From the NCBI GenBank assembly GCA_964057225.1, contig OZ059898.1, positions 16,655,267 to 16,719,266 on the forward strand: 64,000 nt of DNA, written 5' to 3'. Source of the DNA: Auanema rhodensis (taxonomy: Eukaryota; Nematoda; Chromadorea; Rhabditida; Rhabditidae). Made by a program: the position numbers and the translations under genes. Under the pieces are notes generated by a model, which searched no databases, was not told the DNA's origin, and saw only the letters and a list, made by a program, of their open reading frames with translations. The first letter of the stretch is position 1. The number at the start of each line of letters is the position of its first letter. Positions 12,319 through 27,454 of this stretch are shown piece by piece.

Positions 12319-15300
12319 AATTTTGAAAACCGCATCTCTTTATCTTTCACGTGAAGCGAGTTACATACCAAGTGCACATCACGTGTACATTTAATTAGCA
12401 TAAATTAAAGTTCACGTAAATTTCAAAGTCATGGTTACCATGAACCAATATCAATAAAAATTTGTTTTTAGACTAATATGGACATGGGGAATCTAATTTT
12501 GAAAACCGCATCTCTTTATCTTTCACGTGAAGCGAGTTACATACCAAGTGCACATCACGTGTACATTTAATTAGCATAAATTAAAGTTCACGTAAATTTC
12601 AAAGTCATGGTTACCATGAACCAATATCAACAAAAATTTGTTTTGAGACTAATATGGACATGGGGAATCTAATTTTGAAAACCGCATCTCTTTATCTTTC
12701 ACGTGAAGCGAATTACATACCAAGTGCACATCACGTTTACATTTAATTAGCATAAATTAAAGTTCACGTAAATTTCAAAGTCATGGTTACCATGAACCAA
12801 TATCAATAAAAATTTGTTTTTAGACTAATATGGACATGGGGAATCTAATTTTGAAAACCGCATCTCTTTATCTTTCACGTGAAGCGAGTTACATACCAAG
12901 TGCACATCACGTTTACATTTAATTAGCATAAATTAAAGTTCACGTAAATTTCAAAGTCATGGTTACCATGAACCAATATCAACAAAAATTTGTTTTGAGA
13001 CTAATATGGACATGGGGAATCTAATTTTGAAAACCGCATCTCTTTATCTTTCACGTGAAGCGAATTACATACCAAGTGCACATCACGTTTACATTTAATT
13101 AGCATAAATTAAAGTTCACGTAAATTTCAAAGTCATGGTTACCATGAACCAATATCAATAAAAATTTGTTTTTAGACTAATATGGACATGGGGAATCTAA
13201 TTTTGAAAACCGCATCTCTTTATCTTTCACGTGAAGCGAGTTACATACCAAGTGCACATCACGTTTACATTTAATTAGCATAAATTAAAGTTCACGTAAA
13301 TTTCAAAGTCATGGTTACCATGAACCAATATCAATAAAAATTTGTTTTTAGACTAATATGGACATGGGGAATCTAATTTTGAAAACCGCATCTCTTGATC
13401 TTTCACGTGAAGCGAGTTACATACCAAGTGCACATCACGTGTACATTTAATTAGCATAAATTAAAGTTCACGTAAATTTCAAAGACATGGTTACCATGAA
13501 CCAATATCAATAAAAATTTGTTTTTAGACTAGGATGGACATGGGGAATCTAATTTTGAAAACCGCATCTCTTTATCTTTCACGTGAAGCGAGTTACATAC
13601 CAAGTGCACATCACGTGTACATTTAATTAGCATAAATTAAAGTTCACGTAAATTTCAAAGTCATGGTTACCATGCACCAATATCAATAAAAATTTGTTTT
13701 TAGACTAATATGGACATGGGGAATCTAATTTTGAAAACCGCATCTCTTTATCTTTCACGTGAAGCGAGTTACATACCAAGTGCACATCACGTGTACATTT
13801 AATTAGCATAAATTAAAGTTCACGTAAATTTCAAAGTCATGGTTACCATGAACCAATATCAATAAGAATTTGTTTTTAAACTAATATGGACATGGGGAAT
13901 CTAATTTTGAAAACCGCATCTCTTTATCTTTCACGTGAAGCGAGTTACATACCAAGTGCACATCACGTGTACATTTAATTAGCATAAATTAAAGTTCACG
14001 TAAATTTCAAAGTCATGGTTACCATGAACCAATATCAATAAAAATTTGTTTTTAGACTAGGATGGACATGGGGAATCTAATTTTGAAAACCGCATCTCTT
14101 TATCTTTCACGTGAAGCGAGTTACATACCAAGTGCACATCACGTGTACATTTAATTAGCATAAATTAAAGTTCACGTAAATTTCAAAGTCATGGTTACCA
14201 TGAACCAATATCAATAAAAATTTGTTTTTAGACTAATATGGACATGGGGAATCTAATTTTGAAAACCGCATCTCTTTATCTTTCACGTGAAGCGAGTTAC
14301 ATACCAAGTGCACATCACGTGTACATTTAATTAGCATAAATTAAAGTTCACGTAAATTTCAAAGTCATGTTTACCATGAACCAATATCAATAAAAATTTG
14401 TTTTTAGACTAGGATGGACATGGGGAATCTAATTTTGAAAACCGCATCTCTTTATCTTTCACGTGAAGCGAGTTACATACCAAGTGCACATCACGTGTAC
14501 ATTTAATTAGCATAAATTAAAGTTCACGTAAATTTCAAAGTCATGGTTACCATGAACCAATATCAATAAAAATTTGTTTTTAAACTAATATGGACATGGG
14601 GAATCTAATTTTGAAAACCGCATCTCTTTATCTTTCACGTGAAGCGAGTTACATACCAAGTGCACATCACGTGTACATTTAATTAGCATAAATTAAAGTT
14701 CACGTAAATTTCAAAGTCATGGTTACCATGAACCAATATCAATAAAAATTTGTTTTTAGACTAATATGGACATGGGGAATCTAATTTTGAAAACCGCATC
14801 TCTTTATCTTTCACGTGAAGCGAGTTACATACCAAGTGCACATCACGTGTACATTTAATTAGCATAAATTAAAGTTCACGTAAATTTCAAAGTCATGGTT
14901 ACCATGAACCAATATCAATAAAAATTTGTTTTTAGACTAATATGGACATGGGGAATCTAATTTCGAAAACCGCATCTCTTTATCTTTCACGTGAAGCGAG
15001 TTACATACCAAGTGCACATCACGTGTACATTTAATTAGCATAAATTAAAGTTCACGTAAATTTCAAAGTCATGGTTACCATGAACCAATATCAATAAAAA
15101 TTTGTTTTTAGACTAATATGGACATGGGGAATCTAATTTTGAAAACCGCATCTCTTTATCTTTCACGTGAAGCGAGTTACATACCAAGTGCACATCACGT
15201 GTACATTTAATTAGCATAAATTAAAGTTCACGTAAATTTCAAAGTCATGGTTACCATGAACCAATATCAATAAAAATTTGTTTTTAAACTAATATGGACA

Positions 15301-18126
15301 TGGGGAATCTAATTTTGAAAACCGCATCTCTTTATCTTTCACGTGAAGCGAGTTACATACCAAGTGCACATCACGTGTACATTTAATTAGCATAAATTAA
15401 AGTTCACGTAAATTTCAAAGTCATGGTTACCATGAACCAATATCAATAAAAATTTGTTTTTAGACTAATATGGACATGGGGAATCTAATTTTGAAAACCG
15501 CATCTCTTTATCTTTCACGTGAAGCGAGTTACATACCAAGTGCACATCACGTGTACATTTAATTAGCATAAATTAAAGTTCACGTAAATTTCAAAGTCAT
15601 GGTTACCATGAACCAATATCAATAAAAATTTGTTTTTAGACTAATATGGACATGGGGAATCTAATTTTGAAAACCGCATCTCTTTATCTTTCACGTGAAG
15701 CGAGTTACATACCAAGTGCACATCACGTGTACATTTAATTAGCATAAATTAAAGTTCACGTAAATTTCAAAGACATGGTTACCATGAACCAATATCAATA
15801 AAAATTTGTTTTTAGACTAATATGGACATGGGGAATCTAATTTTGAAAACCGTATCTCTTTATCTTTCACGTGAAGCGAGTTACATACCAAGTACACATC
15901 ACGTGTACATTTAATTAGCATAAATTAAAGTTCACGTAAATTTCAAAGTCATGGTTACCATGAACCAATATCAATAAAAATTTGTTTTTAGACTAATATG
16001 GACATGGGGAATCTAATTTTGAAAACCGCATCTCTTTATCTTTCACGTGAAGCGAGTTACATACCAAGTGCACATCACGTGTACATTTAATTAGCATAAA
16101 TTAAAGTTCACGTAAATTTCAAAGACATGGTTACCATGAACCAATATCAATAAAAATTTGTTTTTAGACTAATATGGACATGGGGAATCTAATTTTGAAA
16201 ACCGTATCTCTTTATCTTTCACGTGAAGCGAGTTACATACCAAGTACACATCACGTGTACATTTAATTAGCATAAATTAAAGTTCACGTAAATTTCAAAG
16301 TCATGGTTACCATGCACCAATATCAATAAAAATTTGTTTTTAGACTAATATGGACATGGGGAATCTAATTTTGAAAACCGCATCTCTTTATCTTTCACGT
16401 GAAGCGAGTTACATACCAAGTGCACATCACGTGTACATTTAATTAGCATAAATTAAAGTTCACGTAAATTTCAAAGTCATGGTTACCATGAACCAATATC
16501 AATAAAAATTTGTTTTTAGACTAATATGGACATGGGGAATCTAATTTTGAAAACCGCATCTCTTTATCTTTCACGTGAAGCGAGTTACATACCAAGTGCA
16601 CATCACGTGTACATTTAATTAGCATAAATTAAAGTTCACGTAAATTTCAAAGTCATGGTTACCATGAACCAATATCAACAAAAATTTGTTTTGAGACTAA
16701 TATGGACATGGGGAATCTAATTTTGAAAACCGCATCTCTTTATCTTTCACGTGAAGCGAATTACATACCAAGTGCACATCACGTTTACATTTAATTAGCA
16801 AAAATTAAAGTTCACGTAAATTTCAAAGTCATGGTTACCATGAACCAATATCAATAAAAATTTGTTTTTAGACTAATATGGACATGGGGAATCTAATTTT
16901 GAAAACCGCATCTCTTTATCTTTCACGTGAAGCGAGTTACATACCAAGTGCACATCACGTTTACATTTAATTAGCATAAATTAAAGTTCACGTAAATTTC
17001 AAAGTCATGGTTACCATGAACCAATATCAATAAAAATTTGTTTTTAGACTAATATGGACATGGGGAATCTAATTTTGAAAACCGCATCTCTTGATCTTTC
17101 ACGTGAAGCGAGTTACATACCAAGTGCACATCACGTGTACATTTAATTAGCATAAATTAAAGTTCACGTAAATTACAAAGTCATGGTTACCATGAACCAA
17201 TATCAATAAAAATTTGTTTTTAGACTAATATGGACATGGGGAATCTAATTTTGAAAACCGCATCTCTTTATCTTTCACGTGAAGCGAGTTACATACCAAG
17301 TGCACATCACGTGTACATTTAATTAGCATAAATTAAAGTTCACGTAAATTTCAAAGTCATGGTTACCATGAACCAATATCAACAAAAATTTGTTTTGAGA
17401 CTAATATGGACATGGGGAATCTAATTTTGAAAACCGCATCTCTTTATCTTTCACGTGAAGCGAATTACATACCAAGTGCACATCACGTTTACATTTAATT
17501 AGCATAAATTAAAGTTCACGTAAATTTCAAAGTCATGGTTACCATGAACCAATATCAATAAAAATTTGTTTTTAGACTAATATGGACATGGGGAATCTAA
17601 TTTTGAAAACCGCATCTCTTTATCTTTCACGTGAAGCGAGTTACATACCAAGTGCACATCACGTTTACATTTAATTAGCATAAATTAAAGTTCACGTAAA
17701 TTTCAAAGTCATGGTTACCATGAACCAATATCAATAAAAATTTGTTTTTAGAATAATATGGACATGGGGAATCTAATTTTGAAAACCGCATCTCTTGATC
17801 TTTCACGTGAAGCGAGTTACATACCAAGTGCACATCACGTGTACATTTAATTAGCATAAATTAAAGTTCACGTAAATTACAAAGTCATGGTTACCATGAA
17901 CCAATATCAATAAAAATTTGTTTTTAGACTAATATGGACATGGGGAATCTAATTTTGAAAACCGCATCTCTTTATCTTTCACGTGAAGCGAGTTACATAC
18001 CAAGTGCACATCACGTGTACAATTAATTAGCATAAATTAAAGTTCACGTAAATTACAAAGTCATGGTTACCATGAACCAATATCAATAAAAATTTGTTTT
18101 TAGACTAATATGGACATGGGGAATCT
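12319..18126. repeat. Displaced ~6-kb duplication, copy A (33 units)
   Basis: Units m71-m103. The order of unit types matches 21119-27454 except for two small indels of whole units. Rare marks are shared at matching places: TTTCGAAAACC (near 14961 and 24641), the paired CAACAAAA..GAGAC units (12628/12980 and 21428/21780; 16676/17380 and 26004/26708), and the GAATAATATGG change (17751 and near 27080). Copy A has an extra AGACATGG + CCGTATC unit pair (m91-m92) not found in copy B. Confidence 0.82.
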
Positions 18127-21118
18127 AATTTTGAAAACCGCATCTCTATATCTTTCACGTGAAGCGAGTTACATACCAAGTGCACATCACGTGTACATTT
18201 AATTAGCATAAATTAAAGTTCACGTAAATTACAAAGTCATGGTTACCATGAACCAATATCAATAAAAATTTGTTTTAAGACTAATATGGACATGAGGAAT
18301 CTAATTTTGAAAACCGCATCTCTTTATCTTTCACGTGAAGCGAGTTACATACCAAGTGCACATCACGTGTACATTTAATTAGCATAAATTAAAGTTCACG
18401 TAAATTTCAAAGTCATGGTTACCATGAACCAATATCAATAAAAATTTGTTTTTAGACTAATATGGACATGGGGAATCTAATTTTGAAAACCGCATCTCTT
18501 TATCTTTCACGTGAAGCGAGTTACATACCAAGTGCACATCACGTGTACATTTAATTAGCATAAATTAAAGTTCACGTAAATTTCAAAGTCATGTTTACCA
18601 TGAACCAATATCAATAAAAATTTGTTTTTAGACTAGGATGGACATGGGGAATCTAATTTTGAAAACCGCATCTCTTTATCTTTCACGTGAAGCGAGTTAC
18701 ATACCAAGTGCACATCACGTGTACATTTAATTAGCATAAATTAAAGTTCACGTAAATTTCAAAGTCATGGTTACCATGCACCAATATCAATAAAAATTTG
18801 TTTTTAGACTAATATGGACATGGGGAATCTAATTTTGAAAACCGCATCTCTTTATCTTTCACGTGAAGCGAGTTACATACCAAGTGCACATCACGTGTAC
18901 ATTTAATTAGCATAAATTAAAGTTCACGTAAATTTCAAAGTCATGGTTACCATGCACCAATATCAATAAAAATTTGTTTTTAGACTAATATGGACATGGG
19001 GAATCTAATTTTGAAAACCGCATCTCTTTATCTTTCACGTGAAGCGAGTTACATACCAAGTGCACATCACGTGTACATTTAATTAGCATAAATTAAAGTT
19101 CACGTAAATTTCAAAGTCATGGTTACCATGAACCAATATCAATAAGAATTTGTTTTTAAACTAATATGGACATGGGGAATCTAATTTTGAAAACCGCATC
19201 TCTTTATCTTTCACGTGAAGCGAGTTACATACCAAGTGCACATCACGTGTACATTTAATTAGCATAAATTAAAGTTCACGTAAATTTCAAAGTCATGGTT
19301 ACCATGAACCAATATCAATAAAAATTTGTTTTTAGACTAATATGGACATGGGGAATCTAATTTTGAAAACCGCATCTCTTTATCTTTCACGTGAAGCGAG
19401 TTACATACCAAGTGCACATCACGTGTACATTTAATTAGCATAAATTAAAGTTCACGTAAATTTCAAAGTCATGGTTACCATGCACCAATATCAATAAAAA
19501 TTTGTTTTTAGACTAATATGGACATGGGGAATCTAATTTTGAAAACCGTATCTCTTTATCTTTCACGTGAAGCGAGTTACATACCAAGTACACATCACGT
19601 GTACATTTAATTAGCATAAATTAAAGTTCACGTAAATTTCAAAGTCATGGTTACCATGCACCAATATCAATAAAAATTTGTTTTTAGACTAATATGGACA
19701 TGGGAAATCTAATTTTGAAAACCGCATCTCTTTATCTTTCACGTGAAGCGAGTTACATACCAAGTGCACATCACGTGTACATTTAATTAGCATAAATTAA
19801 AGTTCACGTAAATTTCAAAGTCATGGTTACCATGAACCAATATCAATAAAAATTTGTTTTTAGACTAATATGGACATGGGGAATTTAATTTTGAAAACCG
19901 CATCTCTATATCTTTCACGTGAAGCGAGTTACATACCAAGTGCACATCACGTGTACATTTAATTAGCATAAATTAAAGTTCACGTAAATTACAAAGTCAT
20001 GGTTACCATGAACCAATATCAATAAAAATTTGTTTTAAGACTAATATGGACATGAGGAATCTAATTTTGAAAACCGCATCTCTTTATCTTTCACGTGAAG
20101 CGAGTTACATACCAAGTGCACATCACGTGTACATTTAATTAGCATAAATTAAAGTTCACGTAAATTTCAAAGTCATGGTTACCATGAACCAATATCAATA
20201 AAAATTTGTTTTTAGACTAATATGGACATGGGGAATCTAATTTTGAAAACCGCATCTCTTTATCTTTCACGTGAAGCGAGTTACATACCAAGTGCACATC
20301 ACGTGTACATTTAATTAGCATAAATTAAAGTTCACGTAAATTTCAAAGTCATGTTTACCATGAACCAATATCAATAAAAATTTGTTTTTAGACTAGGATG
20401 GACATGGGGAATCTAATTTTGAAAACCGCATCTCTTTATCTTTCACGTGAAGCGAGTTACATACCAAGTGCACATCACGTGTACATTTAATTAGCATAAA
20501 TTAAAGTTCACGTAAATTTCAAAGTCATGGTTACCATGCACCAATATCAATAAAAATTTGTTTTTAGACTAATATGGACATGGGGAATCTAATTTTGAAA
20601 ACCGCATCTCTTTATCTTTCACGTGAAGCGAGTTACATACCAAGTGCACATCACGTGTACATTTAATTAGCATAAATTAAAGTTCACGTAAATTTCAAAG
20701 TCATGGTTACCATGAACCAATATCAATAAGAATTTGTTTTTAAACTAATATGGACATGGGGAATCTAATTTTGAAAACCGCATCTCTTTATCTTTCACGT
20801 GAAGCGAGTTACATACCAAGTGCACATCACGTGTACATTTAATTAGCATAAATTAAAGTTCACGTAAATTTCAAAGTCATGGTTACCATGAACCAATATC
20901 AATAAAAATTTGTTTTTAGACTAGGATGGACATGGGGAATCTAATTTTGAAAACCGCATCTCTTTATCTTTCACGTGAAGCGAGTTACATACCAAGTACA
21001 CATCACGTGTACATTTAATTAGCATAAATTAAAGTTCACGTAAATTTCAAAGTCATGGTTACCATGCACCAATATCAATAAAAATTTGTTTTTAGACTAA
21101 TATGGACATGGGGAATCT
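18127..21118. repeat. P + G/H/Y cassettes between the two 6-kb copies
   Basis: Units m104-m120. A cassette of P (CTCTATATC..GAGGAATC), plain, H (CATGTTTACC + AGGATGG), GCACC and Y recurs from 18127 and again from 19887. A CCGTATC/AGTACAC unit with the rare GGGAAATC mark (m112, mark near 19703) precedes the second. Related cassettes with the same GGGAAATC mark lie near 27799 and 29912. The P units here are followed by GTGTAC units, not the GTAAAC units that follow P in most of the P/Q/R/N blocks. Confidence 0.7.
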
Positions 21119-24100
21119 AATTTTGAAAACCGCATCTCTTTATCTTTCACGTGAAGCGAGTTACATACCAAGTGCACATCACGTGTACATTTAATTAGCA
21201 TAAATTAAAGTTCACGTAAATTTCAAAGTCATGGTTACCATGAACCAATATCAATAAAAATTTGTTTTTAGACTAATATGGACATGGGGAATCTAATTTT
21301 GAAAACCGCATCTCTTTATCTTTCACGTGAAGCGAGTTACATACCAAGTGCACATCACGTGTACATTTAATTAGCATAAATTAAAGTTCACGTAAATTTC
21401 AAAGTCATGGTTACCATGAACCAATATCAACAAAAATTTGTTTTGAGACTAATATGGACATGGGGAATCTAATTTTGAAAACCGCATCTCTTTATCTTTC
21501 ACGTGAAGCGAATTACATACCAAGTGCACATCACGTTTACATTTAATTAGCATAAATTAAAGTTCACGTAAATTTCAAAGTCATGGTTACCATGAACCAA
21601 TATCAATAAAAATTTGTTTTTAGACTAATATGGACATGGGGAATCTAATTTTGAAAACCGCATCTCTTTATCTTTCACGTGAAGCGAGTTACATACCAAG
21701 TGCACATCACGTTTACATTTAATTAGCATAAATTAAAGTTCACGTAAATTTCAAAGTCATGGTTACCATGAACCAATATCAACAAAAATTTGTTTTGAGA
21801 CTAATATGGACATGGGGAATCTAATTTTGAAAACCGCATCTCTTTATCTTTCACGTGAAGCGAATTACATACCAAGTGCACATCACGTTTACATTTAATT
21901 AGCATAAATTAAAGTTCACGTAAATTTCAAAGTCATGGTTACCATGAACCAATATCAATAAAAATTTGTTTTTAGACTAATATGGACATGGGGAATCTAA
22001 TTTTGAAAACCGCATCTCTTTATCTTTCACGTGAAGCGAGTTACATACCAAGTGCACATCACGTTTACATTTAATTAGCATAAATTAAAGTTCACGTAAA
22101 TTTCAAAGTCATGGTTACCATGAACCAATATCAATAAAAATTTGTTTTTAGACTAATATGGACATGGGGAATCTAATTTTGAAAACCGCATCTCTTGATC
22201 TTTCACGTGAAGCGAGTTACATACCAAGTGCACATCACGTGTACATTTAATTAGCATAAATTAAAGTTCACGTAAATTTCAAAGACATGGTTACCATGAA
22301 CCAATATCAATAAAAATTTGTTTTTAGACTAGGATGGACATGGGGAATCTAATTTTGAAAACCGCATCTCTTTATCTTTCACGTGAAGCGAGTTACATAC
22401 CAAGTGCACATCACGTGTACATTTAATTAGCATAAATTAAAGTTCACGTAAATTTCAAAGTCATGGTTACCATGCACCAATATCAATAAAAATTTGTTTT
22501 TAGACTAATATGGACATGGGGAATCTAATTTTGAAAACCGCATCTCTTTATCTTTCACGTGAAGCGAGTTACATACCAAGTGCACATCACGTGTACATTT
22601 AATTAGCATAAATTAAAGTTCACGTAAATTTCAAAGTCATGGTTACCATGAACCAATATCAATAAGAATTTGTTTTTAAACTAATATGGACATGGGGAAT
22701 CTAATTTTGAAAACCGCATCTCTTTATCTTTCACGTGAAGCGAGTTACATACCAAGTGCACATCACGTGTACATTTAATTAGCATAAATTAAAGTTCACG
22801 TAAATTTCAAAGTCATGGTTACCATGAACCAATATCAATAAAAATTTGTTTTTAGACTAGGATGGACATGGGGAATCTAATTTTGAAAACCGCATCTCTT
22901 TATCTTTCACGTGAAGCGAGTTACATACCAAGTGCACATCACGTGTACATTTAATTAGCATAAATTAAAGTTCACGTAAATTTCAAAGTCATGGTTACCA
23001 TGAACCAATATCAATAAAAATTTGTTTTTAGACTAATATGGACATGGGGAATCTAATTTTGAAAACCGCATCTCTTGATCTTTCACGTGAAGCGAGTTAC
23101 ATACCAAGTGCACATCACGTGTACATTTAATTAGCATAAATTAAAGTTCACGTAAATTTCAAAGACATGGTTACCATGAACCAATATCAATAAAAATTTG
23201 TTTTTAGACTAGGATGGACATGGGGAATCTAATTTTGAAAACCGCATCTCTTTATCTTTCACGTGAAGCGAGTTACATACCAAGTGCACATCACGTGTAC
23301 ATTTAATTAGCATAAATTAAAGTTCACGTAAATTTCAAAGTCATGGTTACCATGCACCAATATCAATAAAAATTTGTTTTTAGACTAATATGGACATGGG
23401 GAATCTAATTTTGAAAACCGCATCTCTTTATCTTTCACGTGAAGCGAGTTACATACCAAGTGCACATCACGTGTACATTTAATTAGCATAAATTAAAGTT
23501 CACGTAAATTTCAAAGTCATGGTTACCATGAACCAATATCAATAAGAATTTGTTTTTAAACTAATATGGACATGGGGAATCTAATTTTGAAAACCGCATC
23601 TCTTTATCTTTCACGTGAAGCGAGTTACATACCAAGTGCACATCACGTGTACATTTAATTAGCATAAATTAAAGTTCACGTAAATTTCAAAGTCATGGTT
23701 ACCATGAACCAATATCAATAAAAATTTGTTTTTAGACTAGGATGGACATGGGGAATCTAATTTTGAAAACCGCATCTCTTTATCTTTCACGTGAAGCGAG
23801 TTACATACCAAGTGCACATCACGTGTACATTTAATTAGCATAAATTAAAGTTCACGTAAATTTCAAAGTCATGGTTACCATGAACCAATATCAATAAAAA
23901 TTTGTTTTTAGACTAATATGGACATGGGGAATCTAATTTTGAAAACCGCATCTCTTTATCTTTCACGTGAAGCGAGTTACATACCAAGTGCACATCACGT
24001 GTACATTTAATTAGCATAAATTAAAGTTCACGTAAATTTCAAAGTCATGTTTACCATGAACCAATATCAATAAAAATTTGTTTTTAGACTAGGATGGACA

Positions 24101-27100
24101 TGGGGAATCTAATTTTGAAAACCGCATCTCTTTATCTTTCACGTGAAGCGAGTTACATACCAAGTGCACATCACGTGTACATTTAATTAGCATAAATTAA
24201 AGTTCACGTAAATTTCAAAGTCATGGTTACCATGAACCAATATCAATAAAAATTTGTTTTTAAACTAATATGGACATGGGGAATCTAATTTTGAAAACCG
24301 CATCTCTTTATCTTTCACGTGAAGCGAGTTACATACCAAGTGCACATCACGTGTACATTTAATTAGCATAAATTAAAGTTCACGTAAATTTCAAAGTCAT
24401 GGTTACCATGAACCAATATCAATAAAAATTTGTTTTTAGACTAATATGGACATGGGGAATCTAATTTTGAAAACCGCATCTCTTTATCTTTCACGTGAAG
24501 CGAGTTACATACCAAGTGCACATCACGTGTACATTTAATTAGCATAAATTAAAGTTCACGTAAATTTCAAAGTCATGGTTACCATGAACCAATATCAATA
24601 AAAATATGTTTTTAGACTAATATGGACATGGGGAATCTAATTTCGAAAACCGCATCTCTTTATCTTTCACGTGAAGCGAGTTACATACCAAGTGCACATC
24701 ACGTGTACATTTAATTAGCATAAATTAAAGTTCACGTAAATTTCAAAGTCATGGTTACCATGAACCAATATCAATAAAAATTTGTTTTTAGACTAATATG
24801 GACATGGGGAATCTAATTTTGAAAACCGCATCTCTTTATCTTTCACGTGAAGCGAGTTACATACCAAGTGCACATCACGTGTACATTTAATTAGCATAAA
24901 TTAAAGTTCACGTAAATTTCAAAGTCATGGTTACCATGAACCAATATCAATAAAAATTTGTTTTTAAACTAATATGGACATGGGGAATCTAATTTTGAAA
25001 ACCGCATCTCTTTATCTTTCACGTGAAGCGAGTTACATACCAAGTGCACATCACGTGTACATTTAATTAGCATAAATTAAAGTTCACGTAAATTTCAAAG
25101 TCATGGTTACCATGAACCAATATCAATAAAAATTTGTTTTTAGACTAATATGGACATGGGGAATCTAATTTTGAAAACCGCATCTCTTTATCTTTCACGT
25201 GAAGCGAGTTACATACCAAGTGCACATCACGTGTACATTTAATTAGCATAAATTAAAGTTCACGTAAATTTCAAAGTCATGGTTACCATGAACCAATATC
25301 AATAAAAATTTGTTTTTAGACTAATATGGACATGGGGAATCTAATTTTGAAAACCGCATCTCTTTATCTTTCACGTGAAGCGAGTTACATACCAAGTGCA
25401 CATCACGTGTACATTTAATTAGCATAAATTAAAGTTCACGTAAATTTCAAAGACATGGTTACCATGAACCAATATCAATAAAAATTTGTTTTTAGACTAA
25501 TATGGACATGGGGAATCTAATTTTGAAAACCGTATCTCTTTATCTTTCACGTGAAGCGAGTTACATACCAAGTACACATCACGTGTACATTTAATTAGCA
25601 TAAATTAAAGTTCACGTAAATTTCAAAGTCATGGTTACCATGCACCAATATCAATAAAAATTTGTTTTTAGACTAATATGGACATGGGGAATCTAATTTT
25701 GAAAACCGCATCTCTTTATCTTTCACGTGAAGCGAGTTACATACCAAGTGCACATCACGTGTACATTTAATTAGCATAAATTAAAGTTCACGTAAATTTC
25801 AAAGTCATGGTTACCATGAACCAATATCAATAAAAATTTGTTTTTAGACTAATATGGACATGGGGAATCTAATTTTGAAAACCGCATCTCTTTATCTTTC
25901 ACGTGAAGCGAGTTACATACCAAGTGCACATCACGTGTACATTTAATTAGCATAAATTAAAGTTCACGTAAATTTCAAAGTCATGGTTACCATGAACCAA
26001 TATCAACAAAAATTTGTTTTGAGACTAATATGGACATGGGGAATCTAATTTTGAAAACCGCATCTCTTTATCTTTCACGTGAAGCGAATTACATACCAAG
26101 TGCACATCACGTTTACATTTAATTAGCATAAATTAAAGTTCACGTAAATTTCAAAGTCATGGTTACCATGAACCAATATCAATAAAAATTTGTTTTTAGA
26201 CTAATATGGACATGGGGAATCTAATTTTGAAAACCGCATCTCTTTATCTTTCACGTGAAGCGAGTTACATACCAAGTGCACATCACGTTTACATTTAATT
26301 AGCATAAATTAAAGTTCACGTAAATTTCAAAGTCATGGTTACCATGAACCAATATCAATAAAAATTTGTTTTTAGACTAATATGGACATGGGGAATCTAA
26401 TTTTGAAAACCGCATCTCTTGATCTTTCACGTGAAGCGAGTTACATACCAAGTGCACATCACGTGTACATTTAATTAGCATAAATTAAAGTTCACGTAAA
26501 TTACAAAGTCATGGTTACCATGAACCAATATCAATAAAAATTGGTTTTTAGACTAATATGGACATGGGGAATCTAATTTTGAAAACCGCATCTCTTTATC
26601 TTTCACGTGAAGCGAGTTACATACCAAGTGCACATCACGTGTACATTTAATTAGCATAAATTAAAGTTCACGTAAATTTCAAAGTCATGGTTACCATGAA
26701 CCAATATCAACAAAAATTTGTTTTGAGACTAATATGGACATGGGGAATCTAATTTTGAAAACCGCATCTCTTTATCTTTCACGTGAAGCGAATTACATAC
26801 CAAGTGCACATCACGTTTACATTTAATTAGCATAAATTAAAGTTCACGTAAATTTCAAAGTCATGGTTACCATGAACCAATATCAATAAAAATTTGTTTT
26901 TAGACTAATATGGACATGGGGAATCTAATTTTGAAAACCGCATCTCTTTATCTTTCACGTGAAGCGAGTTACATACCAAGTGCACATCACGTGTACATTT
27001 AATTAGCATAAATTAAAGTTCACGTAAATTTCAAAGTCATGGTTACCATGAACCAATATCAATAAAAATTTGTTTTTAGAATAATATGGACATGGGGAAT

Positions 27101-27454
27101 CTAATTTTGAAAACCGCATCTCTTGATCTTTCACGTGAAGCGAGTTACATACCAAGTGCACATCACGTGTACATTTAATTAGCATAAATTAAAGTTCACG
27201 TAAATTACAAAGTCATGGTTACCATGAACCAATATCAATAAAAATTTGTTTTTAGACTAATATGGACATGGGGAATCTAATTTTGAAAACCGCATCTCTT
27301 TATCTTTCACGTGAAGCGAGTTACATACCAAGTGCACATCACGTGTACAATTAATTAGCATAAATTAAAGTTCACGTAAATTACAAAGTCATGGTTACCA
27401 TGAACCAATATCAATAAAAATTTGTTTTTAGACTAATATGGACATGGGGAATCT
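21119..27454. repeat. Displaced ~6-kb duplication, copy B (36 units)
   Basis: Units m121-m156. The offset from copy A is 8,800 bp (50 units) at the left and 9,328 bp (53 units) at the right. The difference is explained by an extra 5-unit repeat here (m132-m136) and the 2-unit pair gained in copy A (33 + 5 - 2 = 36). The two copies are separated by 17 units (18127-21118), which belong mainly to the P and G/H/Y cassettes. Confidence 0.82.
22175..23934. repeat. 5-unit (880 bp) tandem duplication inside copy B
   Basis: Units m127-m131 and m132-m136 have the same order: CTCTTGATC + AGACATGG + AGGATGG, GCACC, Y (AATAAGAATT), G (AGGATGG), plain. The Y marks at 22661 and 23541 are 880 bp apart. Copy A has this cassette once, so the doubling came after the larger duplication, or copy A has lost one. 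Confidence 0.85.

Noticed and set aside
17675-17857. 60-codon open frame on the minus strand, with matching ones at 27003-27185, 28763-28945 and 46891-47073
   Set aside because: They are satellite sequence. A single base change (GACTAA to GAATAA at 17753 and its copies, GACTAAT to GACAAAT at 46970) removes a TAG stop that closes this frame in the other units. The 176-bp period is not a multiple of three, and nothing supports a gene.
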